A stretch of 64,000 nt of DNA from Calothrix sp. PCC 7507 (lineage in GTDB: Bacteria > Cyanobacteriota > Cyanobacteriia > Cyanobacteriales > Nostocaceae): positions 1,674,001-1,738,000 of the forward strand of contig NC_019682.1 of assembly GCF_000316575.1 (NCBI RefSeq). Reading direction: 5' to 3'. How positions within the stretch are numbered: position 1 is the stretch's first letter; the number at the start of each line of letters is the position of its first letter. The position numbers were made by a program, and so were the translations under genes. The notes under the pieces were generated by a model. That model was given only the letters and a program-made list of their open reading frames with translations. It was not told the DNA's origin and ran no database searches. Positions 19,295 through 30,300 of this stretch are shown one piece after another.

Positions 19295-21436
19295 TTAGAT
19301 TTTGGATGGGAAATTGCTTTCTGCATCTAAATACGGCTGCTCTGGGAGAAACAGCGTGAAGCGACTACCAGCACCGAGAGTTGATTCTACCGTCACATCT
19401 CCACCATGCAAACGCGCTAATTTCCGTGTCAAAGCTAATCCTAAACCAGTTCCTTCGTATTGGCGATTTAACCGACTATCCAGTTGTTTAAACGGTTCAA
19501 ACAGAAATTGAAATTGATTAGCGTCAATACCAATACCAGTATCTGCGACTGTAAAGGTAATGCCTTCAGGGATTTTTTTAACTTCCAAAGATACCTGACC
19601 ACCTGGGGTAAATTTAATTGCATTAGTCAGCAAATTGAGTAGCATTTGCTTGGCTCGTCGCTCATCAGCAATACAAATATCGGCTTTTGGGTCAATTTCT
19701 GTTATGAGTTGCAATCCTTTTTCTGAGGCCTGATCACACAATGTCGAGATCACACTATTGCATAACTCTGTTACTGGCAAAGGTAATAGTAAAAGTTCTT
19801 CTTTACCCGCTTCTACCTTAGACAAGTCCAGGATATCGTTAATTAGCGCCAGCAGGTGTTCACCGCTACTATATACACAACTGATATATTCTTGTTGTTT
19901 CTCATTGAGAGAGCCAACCATTTCTTGTTGCAACAGTTGAGACAAACCCATAATCGCATTCAGAGGAGTCCGCAGTTCGTGACTCATGGTTGCTAAAAAT
20001 TCACTTTTTGCCCGACTACCAGCTTCTGCTGCTGCTTGAGAAGCACGCAGTTTCAGTTCTGTTTGCTTGCGTTCTGTAATATCCTCAATCATCGTCAGAA
20101 AAAACTCAGGTTTTCCATTGCTGTCTGGGATAATGGAAACCGAAAGCTGAGTCCAAACTACCCCACCATCTTTACGCACGAACAAGCGTTCCATTTCCAG
20201 ACGGTGTCTTTCCACAAGTTGCTTGATGTCTACGTCAATTCCTGAAGCAAGTTGTCTATAAAGCTCTAAATCTCCCTTTTCTTGGGAAATATAATCTGTC
20301 AAACGCTGATTACATAGCTCCTCCCGGCTATAACCCAACATCTGAGACAGTGCTGGGTTAGTATCAACTATTCGGGCTTTCATATCTGTTAACCCGATAC
20401 CAATAGGGGAACGCTCAAAAATCGCTCGAAATTGAGCCTCACTATGGCGTAGAGCTTCTTGTGCAGCGTTGCGATCGCTCGCTTCGATGGCGACTGTGAT
20501 AAAATCGGCGATCGAACCGGCAAAATTCTCTTCTTCCAACGTCCACTGGCGAACTTCATCCAAGTGTTCGTGGGAAACAACCCCCACCAAACGACCTCCT
20601 AGCCAAATTGGCGCACCCAAAAGGGATGCGATACCCAGCACAGAAAGATAAGACTCAGATAATTCTTGAGTTCTTGTATCGTTGAGGGCATCATGGGCAG
20701 CAATGCTACGTTCTGCTTCCAAAGCTTGGAAATAAGCAGGATAACTCGCCTTTAACAAGGAGACTCCACAGGTATGCTCACCAGTTCTCAAGTCATACAA
20801 ATCGATACATTCAATTGCTGAGTGATCTTCGTTGTATAACCAGACGCCAACTCGTTGAACTAAAAGCGTCCGAGCAGCAGCTTCTGTGATTTCCTTGAAT
20901 GCTGCATTGAGATTGCCTTCTTGGAACGTCTTGCTTCTCGCTATTTGCACTAGCGTTTGGCTTTGTTTTCGCCGAGTATTTTCTCTGATTTGCAAAGCCT
21001 CTTGGGTTTGCTTGCGTTCTGTGATATCTCTAACGGCCACCACCTGCATCTGTTGCCCCGCGTAAGAAATTACTTTGCCTTGCAGCTCTACGGGAATAGT
21101 AGAACCATCTTTTATAACTACAATTACTTCACAGGTTTTTTCAGAACCGGAAAGTAAATTTTTAATCATTAACTCTTGTGATTCTAACTTGGTGAGTTGA
21201 AGGGGATTTTTACCAATCAGTTCTGGGAATTCATCTCTAATTTCCCAGAATTCTTGAGCATGAATCAGCTGAAACTGGGGCTGGAAAGCAGCGCTATTTA
21301 CCCCTAAACCCAAGAGTAGGGGCATTAAGCCTGCATAATCTTCGACATTGGTAGCTGCTGTAGTTGTCGCCCTAACTTTTGTTTGATTGTCGAACAACAG
21401 CAGGATGTTGATTCGTTCATCTGTCATGCTTGACAC
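19295..21436 (-). CDS. PAS-GAF-PAS sensor histidine kinase
   Basis: A 713-aa cytosolic sensor kinase. Approximate order: PAS (~60-145, ending VAVRDITERKQTQEAL), GAF (~155-320), PAS with PAC (~330-455, ending TMIEDITERKQTEL), HisKA (FLATMSHELRTPLNAIMGLS, with the phospho-His), HATPase (LLNLLTNAIKFTPGG, ADTGIGID, GTGLGLALTRKLARLHGG). There is no receiver domain or membrane segment. The first ~55 residues (INILLLFDNQTKVRATTT) look like the eroded start of a receiver domain. The partner regulator is not adjacent. The two spaced ATGs at the start give the same protein within three residues. Confidence 0.9.
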   Translation of the reverse strand: MSSMTDERINILLLFDNQTKVRATTTAATNVEDYAGLMPLLLGLGVNSAAFQPQFQLIHAQEFWEIRDEFPELIGKNPLQLTKLESQELMIKNLLSGSEKTCEVIVVIKDGSTIPVELQGKVISYAGQQMQVVAVRDITERKQTQEALQIRENTRRKQSQTLVQIARSKTFQEGNLNAAFKEITEAAARTLLVQRVGVWLYNEDHSAIECIDLYDLRTGEHTCGVSLLKASYPAYFQALEAERSIAAHDALNDTRTQELSESYLSVLGIASLLGAPIWLGGRLVGVVSHEHLDEVRQWTLEEENFAGSIADFITVAIEASDRNAAQEALRHSEAQFRAIFERSPIGIGLTDMKARIVDTNPALSQMLGYSREELCNQRLTDYISQEKGDLELYRQLASGIDVDIKQLVERHRLEMERLFVRKDGGVVWTQLSVSIIPDSNGKPEFFLTMIEDITERKQTELKLRASQAAAEAGSRAKSEFLATMSHELRTPLNAIMGLSQLLQQEMVGSLNEKQQEYISCVYSSGEHLLALINDILDLSKVEAGKEELLLLPLPVTELCNSVISTLCDQASEKGLQLITEIDPKADICIADERRAKQMLLNLLTNAIKFTPGGQVSLEVKKIPEGITFTVADTGIGIDANQFQFLFEPFKQLDSRLNRQYEGTGLGLALTRKLARLHGGDVTVESTLGAGSRFTLFLPEQPYLDAESNFPSKI

Positions 21437-21735
21437 CAGTAAAGTAGCTTCACAAACAGAATGACCGAAAAAGCAGCTTTTTATACACCTTCAACAAAGG
21501 AATGCATTCGCCCATCAGCATAAACTAGTATTATACGCAGACGAAGAAGTCGTGGTTAGTCATTCAAGAAGGGAACAGAGAATAGGGAATAGGAAAGGCA
21601 ATTGGTTATTTCTCCACCCCCATGTCCCGCTTAGTGCTGACTGCCAAACAAACTGTGATTATCCTCAAGAAAGATACATCAACTGTCAAATTTTGCGACA
21701 ATTGAAGTGCGAGCAGGCGTTGCGGAGGTAGAGGA

Positions 21736-22662
21736 ATGATCGATAGTAATGTGAGAATTGTTTCACTGATTCCTAGTGGAACAGAAATTTTAGCCACACT
21801 GGGGTTAACTAATGCCATTGTTGGGCGATCGCATGAATGTGACTACCCGCCAGAAATCAAAAATCTTCCTGTTTGCACCGCAGCACGCTTGAACAGCAAT
21901 GCTCCCAGCCGTGAAATTCACAATCAAGTCAACGATATTTTGCAATCTGCTCTCAGCATCTATCAAATCAAAACCGATGTTTTAGAGCAATTGCAGCCCA
22001 CCCACATTCTCACTCAAGACCAGTGTGATGTCTGTGCAGTTAGCTTTCCAGAAGTAGAAAAGGCAGTCTCTAGCCTCATCCACAGTTCACCCCAGATTAT
22101 TTCCTTACAACCCAATGTTCTCAAAGATGTTTGGAACGATATTGAGCGTGTGGGTCAAATTTTTGGGGTAGACTCGGTAAAAATATTAGAAAACTTAGAA
22201 GCTCGCGTTAGAATTTGTCAGCAGAAAGTCCAAGGATTGTCTTTAAATGAGCTTCCCACTGTTGTCTGTATTGAGTGGACAGAGCCTTTGATGGTTGCCG
22301 CTAATTGGATTCCCGAATTAGTCAATTTGGCAGGTGGACAATCCTTATTTTGCGCGACAGGTCAGCCTTCACCTCACTTGCAGTGGGAAACACTGATAGC
22401 CAGCAATCCAGATGTAATTATTTTTATGCCCTGTGGCTTCGATTTACAACGCACTCGCCAAGAAGCGAAGTTGTTAACTCAACGTCCAGAGTGGGAAAAA
22501 CTCCACGCTACCAAAGCTGGTAGAGTCTACATTACTGATGGCAATGCTTACTTTAATCGTCCAGGTCCGCGACTGACGGATTCCTTAGAAATTTTGGCGG
22601 AAATTTTGCATTCTGATATTTTTGAATATGGCTACAAAGGAACCGCTTGGGAACCTTTGTGA
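21736..22662 (+). CDS. Cobalamin-binding-like periplasmic-binding-fold protein (BtuF family), without a signal peptide
   Basis: A 308-aa protein with the BtuF/FecB fold. It begins IVSLIPSGTEILATLGLTNA, the family opening (SLxPSxTE), followed by VGRSHECDYPPEI, LTQDQCDVCAVSF, and a C-terminal lobe with GRVYITDGNAYFNRPGPRL. No signal peptide is visible, unlike true periplasmic BtuF. Cytosolic members of this family are widespread in cyanobacteria and plants; their role is uncertain. No transporter genes are adjacent. ATG start with a GGAGGTAGAGG purine-rich stretch 5-15 bases upstream supports this start. Confidence 0.85.
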   Translation: MIDSNVRIVSLIPSGTEILATLGLTNAIVGRSHECDYPPEIKNLPVCTAARLNSNAPSREIHNQVNDILQSALSIYQIKTDVLEQLQPTHILTQDQCDVCAVSFPEVEKAVSSLIHSSPQIISLQPNVLKDVWNDIERVGQIFGVDSVKILENLEARVRICQQKVQGLSLNELPTVVCIEWTEPLMVAANWIPELVNLAGGQSLFCATGQPSPHLQWETLIASNPDVIIFMPCGFDLQRTRQEAKLLTQRPEWEKLHATKAGRVYITDGNAYFNRPGPRLTDSLEILAEILHSDIFEYGYKGTAWEPL

Positions 22663-22855
22663 ACTGATGCGCGCTTACATTAAATATCCTCACACCTTGA
22701 TTTGTCAAGGGTCAAGAGTATTGGTAGTTAACCAAAAATACATCGTACGGGCACGGCACTAGTAAAATTATCGGCTTGTTGAAAAGATTTAGGATGTTCC
22801 CTACGAGAGCAACTGAACAAGATTGTCTTTTATGGGTGGTTTATTTGATTGAATT
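22663..22855. other. Spacer with the CGTACGGGCACGGC repeat
   Basis: No gene. The motif TCGTACGGGCACGGC occurs at about 22744 and again inside the following MITE-like element at about 22892, with its inverse GGTGCCGTGCCC at about 22942. Confidence 0.4.
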
Positions 22856-22990
22856 ATACCAATTCAAATAATGTTTGCAACACATATATTCTTCGTACGG
22901 GCACGGCTTCCATAGACTTTCGGGAAAACTGATAGTTTATGGGTGCCGTGCCCCTACCCATCTGTCGCATTCTTTTTTAAATTGGTATTA
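22856..22990. mobile_element. MITE-like element, family M5 copy 1 (ATACCAATT ends)
   Basis: Inverted ends ATACCAATTCAAATAATG and (reversed) ATACCAATTTAAAAAAGAAT, followed inward by TGC[AG]ACA, bound a ~135-bp non-coding element. A second copy with both ends recognisable is split by an IS110 element at 45860-47478. This copy serves as the intact reference. Confidence 0.6.
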
Positions 22991-23241
22991 ATACACCATT
23001 TTAGCCTTGCCACGCCACTACCTATCTATTCAAAAATCAAATAGTAGTCCTCTATATGTGCCAGTTGCGTAAGTCCTGTCATCCTGGAGTGTATTAAATC
23101 AGTGAACAGTGATCACATTTTCAGTAGGGGATTTGACCCCGACTGAAACCTACCACTTATGAGAAGTGAGGGACTCTGACCCCAGAATCAATACATCCTC
23201 TCAACTGATAACTGATAACTGATAACTGTTGAGTTCTTAAA
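22991..23241. repeat. Spacer with heptamer repeat AACTGAT before the AarF kinase gene
   Basis: The stretch at 23203-23229 consists of units of AACTGAT/AACTGTT. The rest (23000-23200) has no gene; a segment at 23031-23057 repeats one near 4981. Confidence 0.6.
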
Positions 23242-25284
23242 TCACAATCGTGCAGGCAAAGATAACTTTGCAGGCTGCTCTAAATTAAGACCTTGACTCT
23301 GATTAACTTCTTCTCCCGCCAATAAATCACGAATTAATTTGGTGACGGCTTTTTGGACTAAGCGGTTGGTAATTTGCTGACCCAAACGTTGCACACCAGG
23401 ATTGAATAATAACTGGGCAATTTGCGGCGCAAACTGTGCTGGATCAAAGCCACGTGTTTCGCTGAGAATATTCGAGATGCGTTTAATATGCTCTAAGGTT
23501 TGTTGTTGCTCAACTGTGGCGGCTGGAGTTTCGTTGACTGCTGTCAATCCCACTCGTTCGCGCAGCAAATAGGTGAAGTTGTGCAAAACATTTTTACCTA
23601 AAGCATTCAGTCCGTTAACAAATTCATCTACCAGTTTGTCGCGAATAAAAGCACCGCGTTCGGAAGCGAGAAAGTCTACGCCTTGATTAACTACTAAGTT
23701 TAAGTCGTAGTCTTCGTTACCACGCGCATTGCGTAATAAGTTTTCTAAGCGATTCCAGCGAAATTTCCCATCTTTAAATAGCAAATCCCGTAGTGATGCT
23801 CTTAATGCTGGTGCTGGGTCAGTTAACAGGCGTTTGGAAACGTAGGGATAAGCTTCGCTGAGAACTTTAAAGTCGGGATCTATATAGATAGCAATTCCTT
23901 CGAGGGTGACGAGGGAGCGAATAATTAAAGCGTAGTAGGGAGGAACACGGAAAGGATATTCATACATTAAAGCTGATAGCTCATCAGTGATGCTTTTGAT
24001 GTTTAAATCAGCAACGCTGGCTCCCTGAGCATCGGCAAATACGCTGGCAAAGGCGGGGATAATTGGTGTAAGGTCGGTGTCTGGGGCTAAAAAGTCTAAC
24101 TTGACATAATCTTTTGCCAAGCCTTCAAAGTCACGGTTAACGACGTGAACGATCGCCTCTATTAAACCATAACGCTGGGGTGGCTGAATCTCGCTCATCA
24201 TCCCAAAGTCGAGATAAGCCAGTTTGCCATCTGGAGTGGCTAACAAGTTACCAGGGTGGGGGTCAGCATGAAAAAATCCATGCTCTAATAGTTGTCGTAA
24301 AGAACACTGTACACCCACTTCAATCAGATAACGGGCATTGATACCTTGAGCATTAATTTCTGCTGTCTGGGTTAATTTAATGCCGTTAATCCATTCCATC
24401 GTCAAGACGCGACGGTCAGTATATTCCCAGTATATTTTGGGAACATATATGTCTTTTATGTGACCATATAACTGAAAAAAGCGCTCGGCATTTTCACCTT
24501 CATGGATGTAGTCCATTTCTTCAAAAATGCGATCGCCTAATTCATCCAAAATCCCAACTAAATCACTCCTAATCCGTTTGTAGTTTTTCTGTGCCCAACC
24601 CGCAATGCCACGTAAAATGTATAAATCAATGGTGATCCGCTCCCGTAAATCGGGGCGTTGGACTTTCACCGCTACCTCTTCACCAGTTTTCAGCTTGCCT
24701 TTGTAAACTTGTCCCAAGGAAGCTGCTGCAATTGGTTCCGGCGAGAGTTCAGCATAAATCTCAGATGGCGGTGCGCCTAGTTCTTCTTCGATAAACTGAT
24801 ACGCAATTTCATTTGGAAAGGGCGGCAATTGGTCTTGTAGCCTAGCCAATTCTTCTAGGTATACTGGCGGAACTAAATCTGGTCTGGTGGACAAAGCTTG
24901 ACCAATTTTGATGTAGGCTGGCCCCAACTGCGTCAACAAATCTTTTAACTGAACAGCTCGACGGTGGTCATTTTTCACCACAATTCCCCGCTTGCTGTCC
25001 CACCACACCCCAAAAGCAAAGGAGAGGGTTGGCGCCAAAACAGCAAAGATCCGCCGCAAAACTTGCAAGGGTCTGTTGCGGTAATGCGCTACTATCTCCA
25101 CGGGATTGTAGCGGAGTGCTTCAGTTTCGGATTGTGCCCGTCGTTGTTGGGCTGCTATCAGTCTTGGTGATTTAACAACCAAGGCTGGTGTACCATTTTC
25201 TGGTACTACTTCCGCAACGTACACCTGATCGCGATTTTCGTCCTCGATCGGTCGGGAATTGGGGGGAGATGTCTTAACGATCAT
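23242..25284 (-). CDS. AarF/ABC1/UbiB family atypical kinase
   Basis: A ~680-aa member of the UbiB/ABC1 atypical kinase family, associated with quinone and prenyl-lipid metabolism in bacteria, plastids and mitochondria. Motifs: KxGQ (PAYIKIGQALSTRPDLVPP), Ala-rich nucleotide loop (PIAAASLGQVYKG), VAVKVQRP with the Lys, catalytic HADPHPGNLL, and DFGMM. The C-terminal ~150 residues are helical. Two starts are possible: GTG at 25296 or ATG at 25284; I take the ATG (MIVKTS). Cyanobacteria usually carry several paralogues, so the exact substrate pathway cannot be set from sequence alone. Confidence 0.92.
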   Translation of the reverse strand: MIVKTSPPNSRPIEDENRDQVYVAEVVPENGTPALVVKSPRLIAAQQRRAQSETEALRYNPVEIVAHYRNRPLQVLRRIFAVLAPTLSFAFGVWWDSKRGIVVKNDHRRAVQLKDLLTQLGPAYIKIGQALSTRPDLVPPVYLEELARLQDQLPPFPNEIAYQFIEEELGAPPSEIYAELSPEPIAAASLGQVYKGKLKTGEEVAVKVQRPDLRERITIDLYILRGIAGWAQKNYKRIRSDLVGILDELGDRIFEEMDYIHEGENAERFFQLYGHIKDIYVPKIYWEYTDRRVLTMEWINGIKLTQTAEINAQGINARYLIEVGVQCSLRQLLEHGFFHADPHPGNLLATPDGKLAYLDFGMMSEIQPPQRYGLIEAIVHVVNRDFEGLAKDYVKLDFLAPDTDLTPIIPAFASVFADAQGASVADLNIKSITDELSALMYEYPFRVPPYYALIIRSLVTLEGIAIYIDPDFKVLSEAYPYVSKRLLTDPAPALRASLRDLLFKDGKFRWNRLENLLRNARGNEDYDLNLVVNQGVDFLASERGAFIRDKLVDEFVNGLNALGKNVLHNFTYLLRERVGLTAVNETPAATVEQQQTLEHIKRISNILSETRGFDPAQFAPQIAQLLFNPGVQRLGQQITNRLVQKAVTKLIRDLLAGEEVNQSQGLNLEQPAKLSLPARL

Positions 25285-25392
25285 GAATAATGCCACCGGT
25301 CGAATAGATTATTTGTTAAGTATTGTAACAATATGTTTTGAGACAAGCATCCCCCGAATGGGGAAAATCATCAGTGAGCACTACAAGTAACT

Positions 25393-25424
25393 GGTAACTG
25401 ATAACTGATAACTGATAACTGATA
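25393..25424. repeat. Heptamer tandem repeat (AACTGAT)
   Basis: Four perfect units of TAACTGA between the divergent AarF kinase and recN genes. Same unit family as 23203-23229 and 34570-34604. Confidence 0.85.
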
Positions 25425-25548
25425 TTGGTACACTGAAATGGGCTTGCTATTTCAATAGTAGTGGGTAATGCTAACTGCAGGAAAATCCCACCTAATATCT
25501 TGTAACTTTTAATTATCTGGCATCTGCTCTCACGGAGAATTTGGTCTG

Positions 25549-27306
25549 ATGTTGCTTTGTCTGCGAATTGAAAACTTTGCTCTCATCGACCAACTGGAAC
25601 TGGAATTCGGCGTTGGTCTGAATGTTTTGACTGGGGAAACTGGTGCTGGAAAATCGATTATCTTGGATGCGATTGATGCGGCTTTGGGTGGTAAAGTCTC
25701 TAGTCGGGTAATTCGCACGGGGACGAGTCGGGCATTGGTGGAAGCGACTTTCACGTCTAGTCCAGCTTTAACGGCTTGGCTAAGTGAACAGGAAATCGAT
25801 TTGATCGATGAGAATTGTGTAGTTATCAGCCGAGAAATCAGTGCTACTGCGAGTAATATCCGGAGTAGATCGCGAGTAAATGGGGTGTTGGTGAATCGGC
25901 AGATCATGGTGGGACTGCGCGATCGCCTGGTAGAAATTACTGCCCAAGGTCAAACTGTCCAAGTGGGACAGTCGTCTCAAGTCCGGGATTGGTTGGATCT
26001 ACATGGTGGCGACTCTTTAATGCAGCAACGTCAAGCGATCGCTACTATCTTTGTTGCTTACCAGCAAGCGCATCTAGCATTAGAAAAACGCCGGACTTCA
26101 GAACGGGAACGCCTGCAACAATTCGACTTGCTGACCTATCAAGTGCAAGAATTGGGGGGAGTTAACCTGAATGATCCGCAAGAATTAGAACAGCTACAGC
26201 AAGAACGGGAACGCCTCAATCATGTGGTGGATCTGCAACAGATGAGTTACAAGGTCTATCAGGCTTTGTATCAAAATGATGATGAAACCCCAACCGCCGG
26301 GGATTTATTAGCAGATAGCGAAGTGTCATTAAATGACATGGTGGAATATGATACGCAACTGCAACCACTGTTGGACTTGGTGAAGGACGCGCAAACGGCA
26401 GTCATGGAAGTAGCCAGGCAAATCAACGCCTATGGGGAAAGTTTAGAAGCCGATCCCCAGCGTTTAGAGGAAGTAGAAGAACGGATTCGGGAATTAAAGC
26501 AAATTTGCCGCAAATATGGCCCGACACTGCAAGAAGCGATCGCCTACTATCAACGCATCCAAGGGGAATTAGCTGAACTTAACGATGGTGAACAATCTAT
26601 CGAAAATTTGGAACAGCAAGAACAAGCTTATTTAACAAAACTTACCCAAGCTTGTCAGAAGTTAACTAAGTTGCGTCGCCAAGCTGCTATTAGTTTAGAA
26701 TCCCGATTGCTTTCAGAACTCAAGCCTCTAGCGATGGAAAAGGTGCAATTTAAAGTAGAAATTGTGCCAACTGCACCAACCGCTACAGGTGCAGACAAAA
26801 TTACCTTCATGTTTAGTCCCAACCCAGGAGAACCACTGCAACCTTTAACAGCAATTGCCTCTGGTGGTGAAATGAGCCGCTTTTTACTGGCGCTAAAAGC
26901 TGGGTTTTCTCGAGCAGATGCGGCCGGGACAATGGTATTTGATGAAATTGATGTGGGCGTTTCTGGAAGGGTAGCCCAGGCGATCGCTGAAAAATTACAC
27001 CAGCTAAGTCAAGGACATCAGGTATTATGTGTCACTCACCAACCCTTAGTAGCTGCAATGGCAGACCGCCATTTCCGTGTCGATAAACAAATTATCAATG
27101 CAAGCAAGGGTAAGAAAACAAACAATGAAAACACTGATGAACGTACAGTGGTGCGAGTCACCAACCTAGAAAATTTAACCACCCGTCGGGAAGAACTAGC
27201 ACAATTAGCCGGTGGTAAGTCTGCAATAGATGCGATCGCCTTTGCAGAATCACTGCTACTCCAAGCCGCCAATCATCGCCGCAAAGAACATTCAACTGAA
27301 GTTTGA
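25549..27306 (+). CDS. recN: RecN DNA repair ATPase
   Basis: SMC-like protein for double-strand break repair. A 585-aa product with Walker A GETGAGKSIILDAI near residue 30, long central coiled coils (~150-370), the ABC signature IASGGEMSRFLLALK, Walker B TMVFDEIDVGVSGRVA and the H-loop QVLCVTHQPLVAAMAD. Length and order are standard. It is divergent from the AarF kinase gene, with a 7-bp tandem repeat in the shared promoter region. No LexA-type box was recognised upstream. Confidence 0.97.
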   Translation: MLLCLRIENFALIDQLELEFGVGLNVLTGETGAGKSIILDAIDAALGGKVSSRVIRTGTSRALVEATFTSSPALTAWLSEQEIDLIDENCVVISREISATASNIRSRSRVNGVLVNRQIMVGLRDRLVEITAQGQTVQVGQSSQVRDWLDLHGGDSLMQQRQAIATIFVAYQQAHLALEKRRTSERERLQQFDLLTYQVQELGGVNLNDPQELEQLQQERERLNHVVDLQQMSYKVYQALYQNDDETPTAGDLLADSEVSLNDMVEYDTQLQPLLDLVKDAQTAVMEVARQINAYGESLEADPQRLEEVEERIRELKQICRKYGPTLQEAIAYYQRIQGELAELNDGEQSIENLEQQEQAYLTKLTQACQKLTKLRRQAAISLESRLLSELKPLAMEKVQFKVEIVPTAPTATGADKITFMFSPNPGEPLQPLTAIASGGEMSRFLLALKAGFSRADAAGTMVFDEIDVGVSGRVAQAIAEKLHQLSQGHQVLCVTHQPLVAAMADRHFRVDKQIINASKGKKTNNENTDERTVVRVTNLENLTTRREELAQLAGGKSAIDAIAFAESLLLQAANHRRKEHSTEV

Positions 27307-27363
27307 AGTCTGAAGGGTTCTCGGTCAGATGCAATACCAGAACCGTATTGTATTGCCTATTGC

Positions 27364-30300
27364 CTATTCCCCATTACCCACTATATCTGCAATAGTTTTA
27401 ATTAATTTATCGGGTTCAATTGGTTTGGCAAAATGGTATTGAAATCCAGATTGTAGAGCCTGCTGTTGGTTGAAATCTCCGGCATAAGCAGTCAGGGCGA
27501 TCGCTAGAACGGTTCCACCCTCCTCTGGTGATAAGGCTCTGATTTTGCGGATGAGCATGTAGCCATCCATATCGGGCATCCCAATGTCGCTTAACAAAAC
27601 CCTGGGTTGAAATTGCCTTAACGCCGCAAATCCTTCCTCGGCGGAAGTGGCTGTGATCACTGTTGCGCCTGCCTCCTCTAAGACAAAGGCCACAAACTCT
27701 CGTGAATCTGTTTCATCATCAATGACCAAAATTTGCACCCCATTTAAATCAAAGGAGGATTCAGCATCTGGGTAATCGGGCTTAACGGCGGATTGTATCG
27801 GCATTAACGGCAGTCTCACGGTAAAAGTAGCGCCCAATTCTTCGCCAGGACTCTCTGCTTGCACTGTTCCCCCATGCAATTCCACCAAGTGACGGACGAT
27901 CGCCAGCCCTAGCCCCAGTCCGCTAAACTTGCGATTTGTCGCACCGTCCTGTTGCCGGAAATAGTCAAACACATAGGGGAGAAAATCGACAGTAATGCCT
28001 TTGCCAGTATCGCGGACGGTAATCTGGGCGTAATCCTCGATCTGGTTTAATCGCACCTCGACCCGTCCCCCCTTTGGTGTAAACTTGACAGCGTTGGAGA
28101 GTAAATTCCACACAACTTGCTGTAATCGAGCGGGATCACCTGACACCTGCCCCACTTTACAATCCAGATGCGTCTCGATGTGAATTAATTTTGCTTCAGC
28201 TGCGAGTCGCACCGTTTCCAATCCCCCTTGAATAGTGGCAGTGAGATCAACTGGACAAGGATTCAAACTCAGCTTGCCTTGTAGAATGCGTGAGACATCG
28301 AGTAGGTCTTCGATCAGTTCCGATTGTAGTTTAGCATTGCGTTCAATTGTCGCTAAGGCCTCAGCAGTTCTTTGTTCATTGAATTTGTGGGTTTGTAACA
28401 ACTTTGACCAGCCCAAGATTGGGTTTAGGGGCGATCGCAGTTCATGAGACAGCACCGCCAAAAACTCGTCTTTGATGCGGTTCGCTGTTTCTGCGGCTTC
28501 TCGTGCGGCTTGTTCGCGTTTCAGTAGTTGTTCGCGTTCCGCAGCCAGACGCAGGCGCACGGCTTCGGCTCGTTTGCGATCGTTGATATCCCGAAAGAAA
28601 AGAGATAATCCAGTCGGTGAAGGATAAACATGAACCTCAACCCACAAATCAAGCGGAGCATAATATTCCTGAAATTCCACCGCGACTTGCTGACTTAGCG
28701 ATCGCCGATATTGGAATTCAAACTGAGTGCCTCTGGCGGCGGGGAATGATTCCCATATCGTTTTGCCCAGCATTGCTGCTAAGGGAGTTTGTGACAGTTG
28801 CTCGGCGGCGACGTTAGCGTAGGTTAAGCGAAAGTCCAGATCCAATGCCATAAACCCATCGGTGACACGATCCAGAATGGTGCGTTCTCGCACAGTTGCT
28901 TCCTGTCGTAGCCGCGCTAGCTTCAAACTTGCTTCTACCCTAGCCAGCAATTCACGCGCCGAGAACGGTTTAATCAGATAGTCGTCGGCTCCAGCTTCTA
29001 GTCCTTCAATGCGGGATTCTTCACCGGCACGGGCTGATAATAGGATAATGGGAATATCTTGGGTTGTAGGATGAGAACGCAGCGATCGCAACAGTTCAAA
29101 CCCATCCATTCCCGGCATCATCACATCCGTTAACACCAAATCTGGTGGATTGTGCTGAATTGCTTTCATTGCAGCAATACCATCAGCGGCTATCTCCACG
29201 GTGTAAGCACCACTCAAAAGTCGTCGAATGTACTCTCGCATGTCTGCATTGTCATCCGCCAAAAGGATTTTAGATTTTGGATTTTGGATTTTAGATTGAG
29301 GAGAGGGGAATGAGGGGGAATTATAATTTTTCCTCAGATCCCCTATCTCCCCCTGCTCCCTGCCCCCATCCTCTTGAGGCAACCAGCGTTGAGCTTCTTC
29401 GACGTAGGGCATCACACCTAAAGCTGTTGATGTTAATGTGCGTGCAGCACGAATCTGCTCGTTTGGCAAGTGCGTCGTTCCGGTGGGAATCGCCACTGTG
29501 AAGCAACTGCCCTGTCCCACTGTGCTGGTGACGCTGATCGTTCCTCCATGTAACTTGACGAGTTCTTGCACCAGGGATAGCCCAATGCCGGAGCCTTCAA
29601 AACTCCGTCCTTGTGAGTTTTCGACCCGATGAAACCGCTCAAATAAATGGGGCAATTCGCCTGATGGGATGCCCACACCCGTATCTGCAACGGTTAATTC
29701 CACCTGATGTTCTAACCACTGCAAACGCACGGTGATGCCTCCTGCCAAAGTAAACTTGAATGCGTTGGATAATAAATTGAGAACAATTTTCTCCCACATT
29801 TCCCGATCAACATAAACCGCTGCTGGCAGAGATGGACAGTCAACAATCAGCGACATTCCCGCCTGTTCAATCAACGAGCGAAAGGCGCTAGCAAGTTCTG
29901 CCGTATACATTGCCAAGTCTACAGGCTCATAGGATGCCTGCACCCGCCCTGCTTCGATGCGCGAGAAATCCAGCAAACTATTCACAAGTTTGAGCAGGCG
30001 CATTCCATTCCGCTGCACCATCTGTAATTGTTCGCGTTCTTGGTCTGGAATGGTTCCATCCAAATTAGCGATCGCCTCTTCTAATGGAGACAGAATTAAA
30101 GTCAGTGGTGTGCGGAATTCATGGGATACATTGCTGAAGAATAGGGTTTTAGCGCGATCCAGTTCGGCTAACGCTTCGGCGCGTTTACGTTCGTCTTCAT
30201 AGGTTTGGGCATTGGCAACGCTGGCGGAAATTTGCCCTGTGACTAAATCGATAAAGCTGCGGTAGTTGTCGTCAAACAATCTCAATGGGTTTAACCCAGC

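Noticed and set aside
21437-21735. Cobalamin riboswitch before the BtuF-like gene
   Set aside because: No B12-box-like sequence (GCCACTG) or supporting stems could be recognised.
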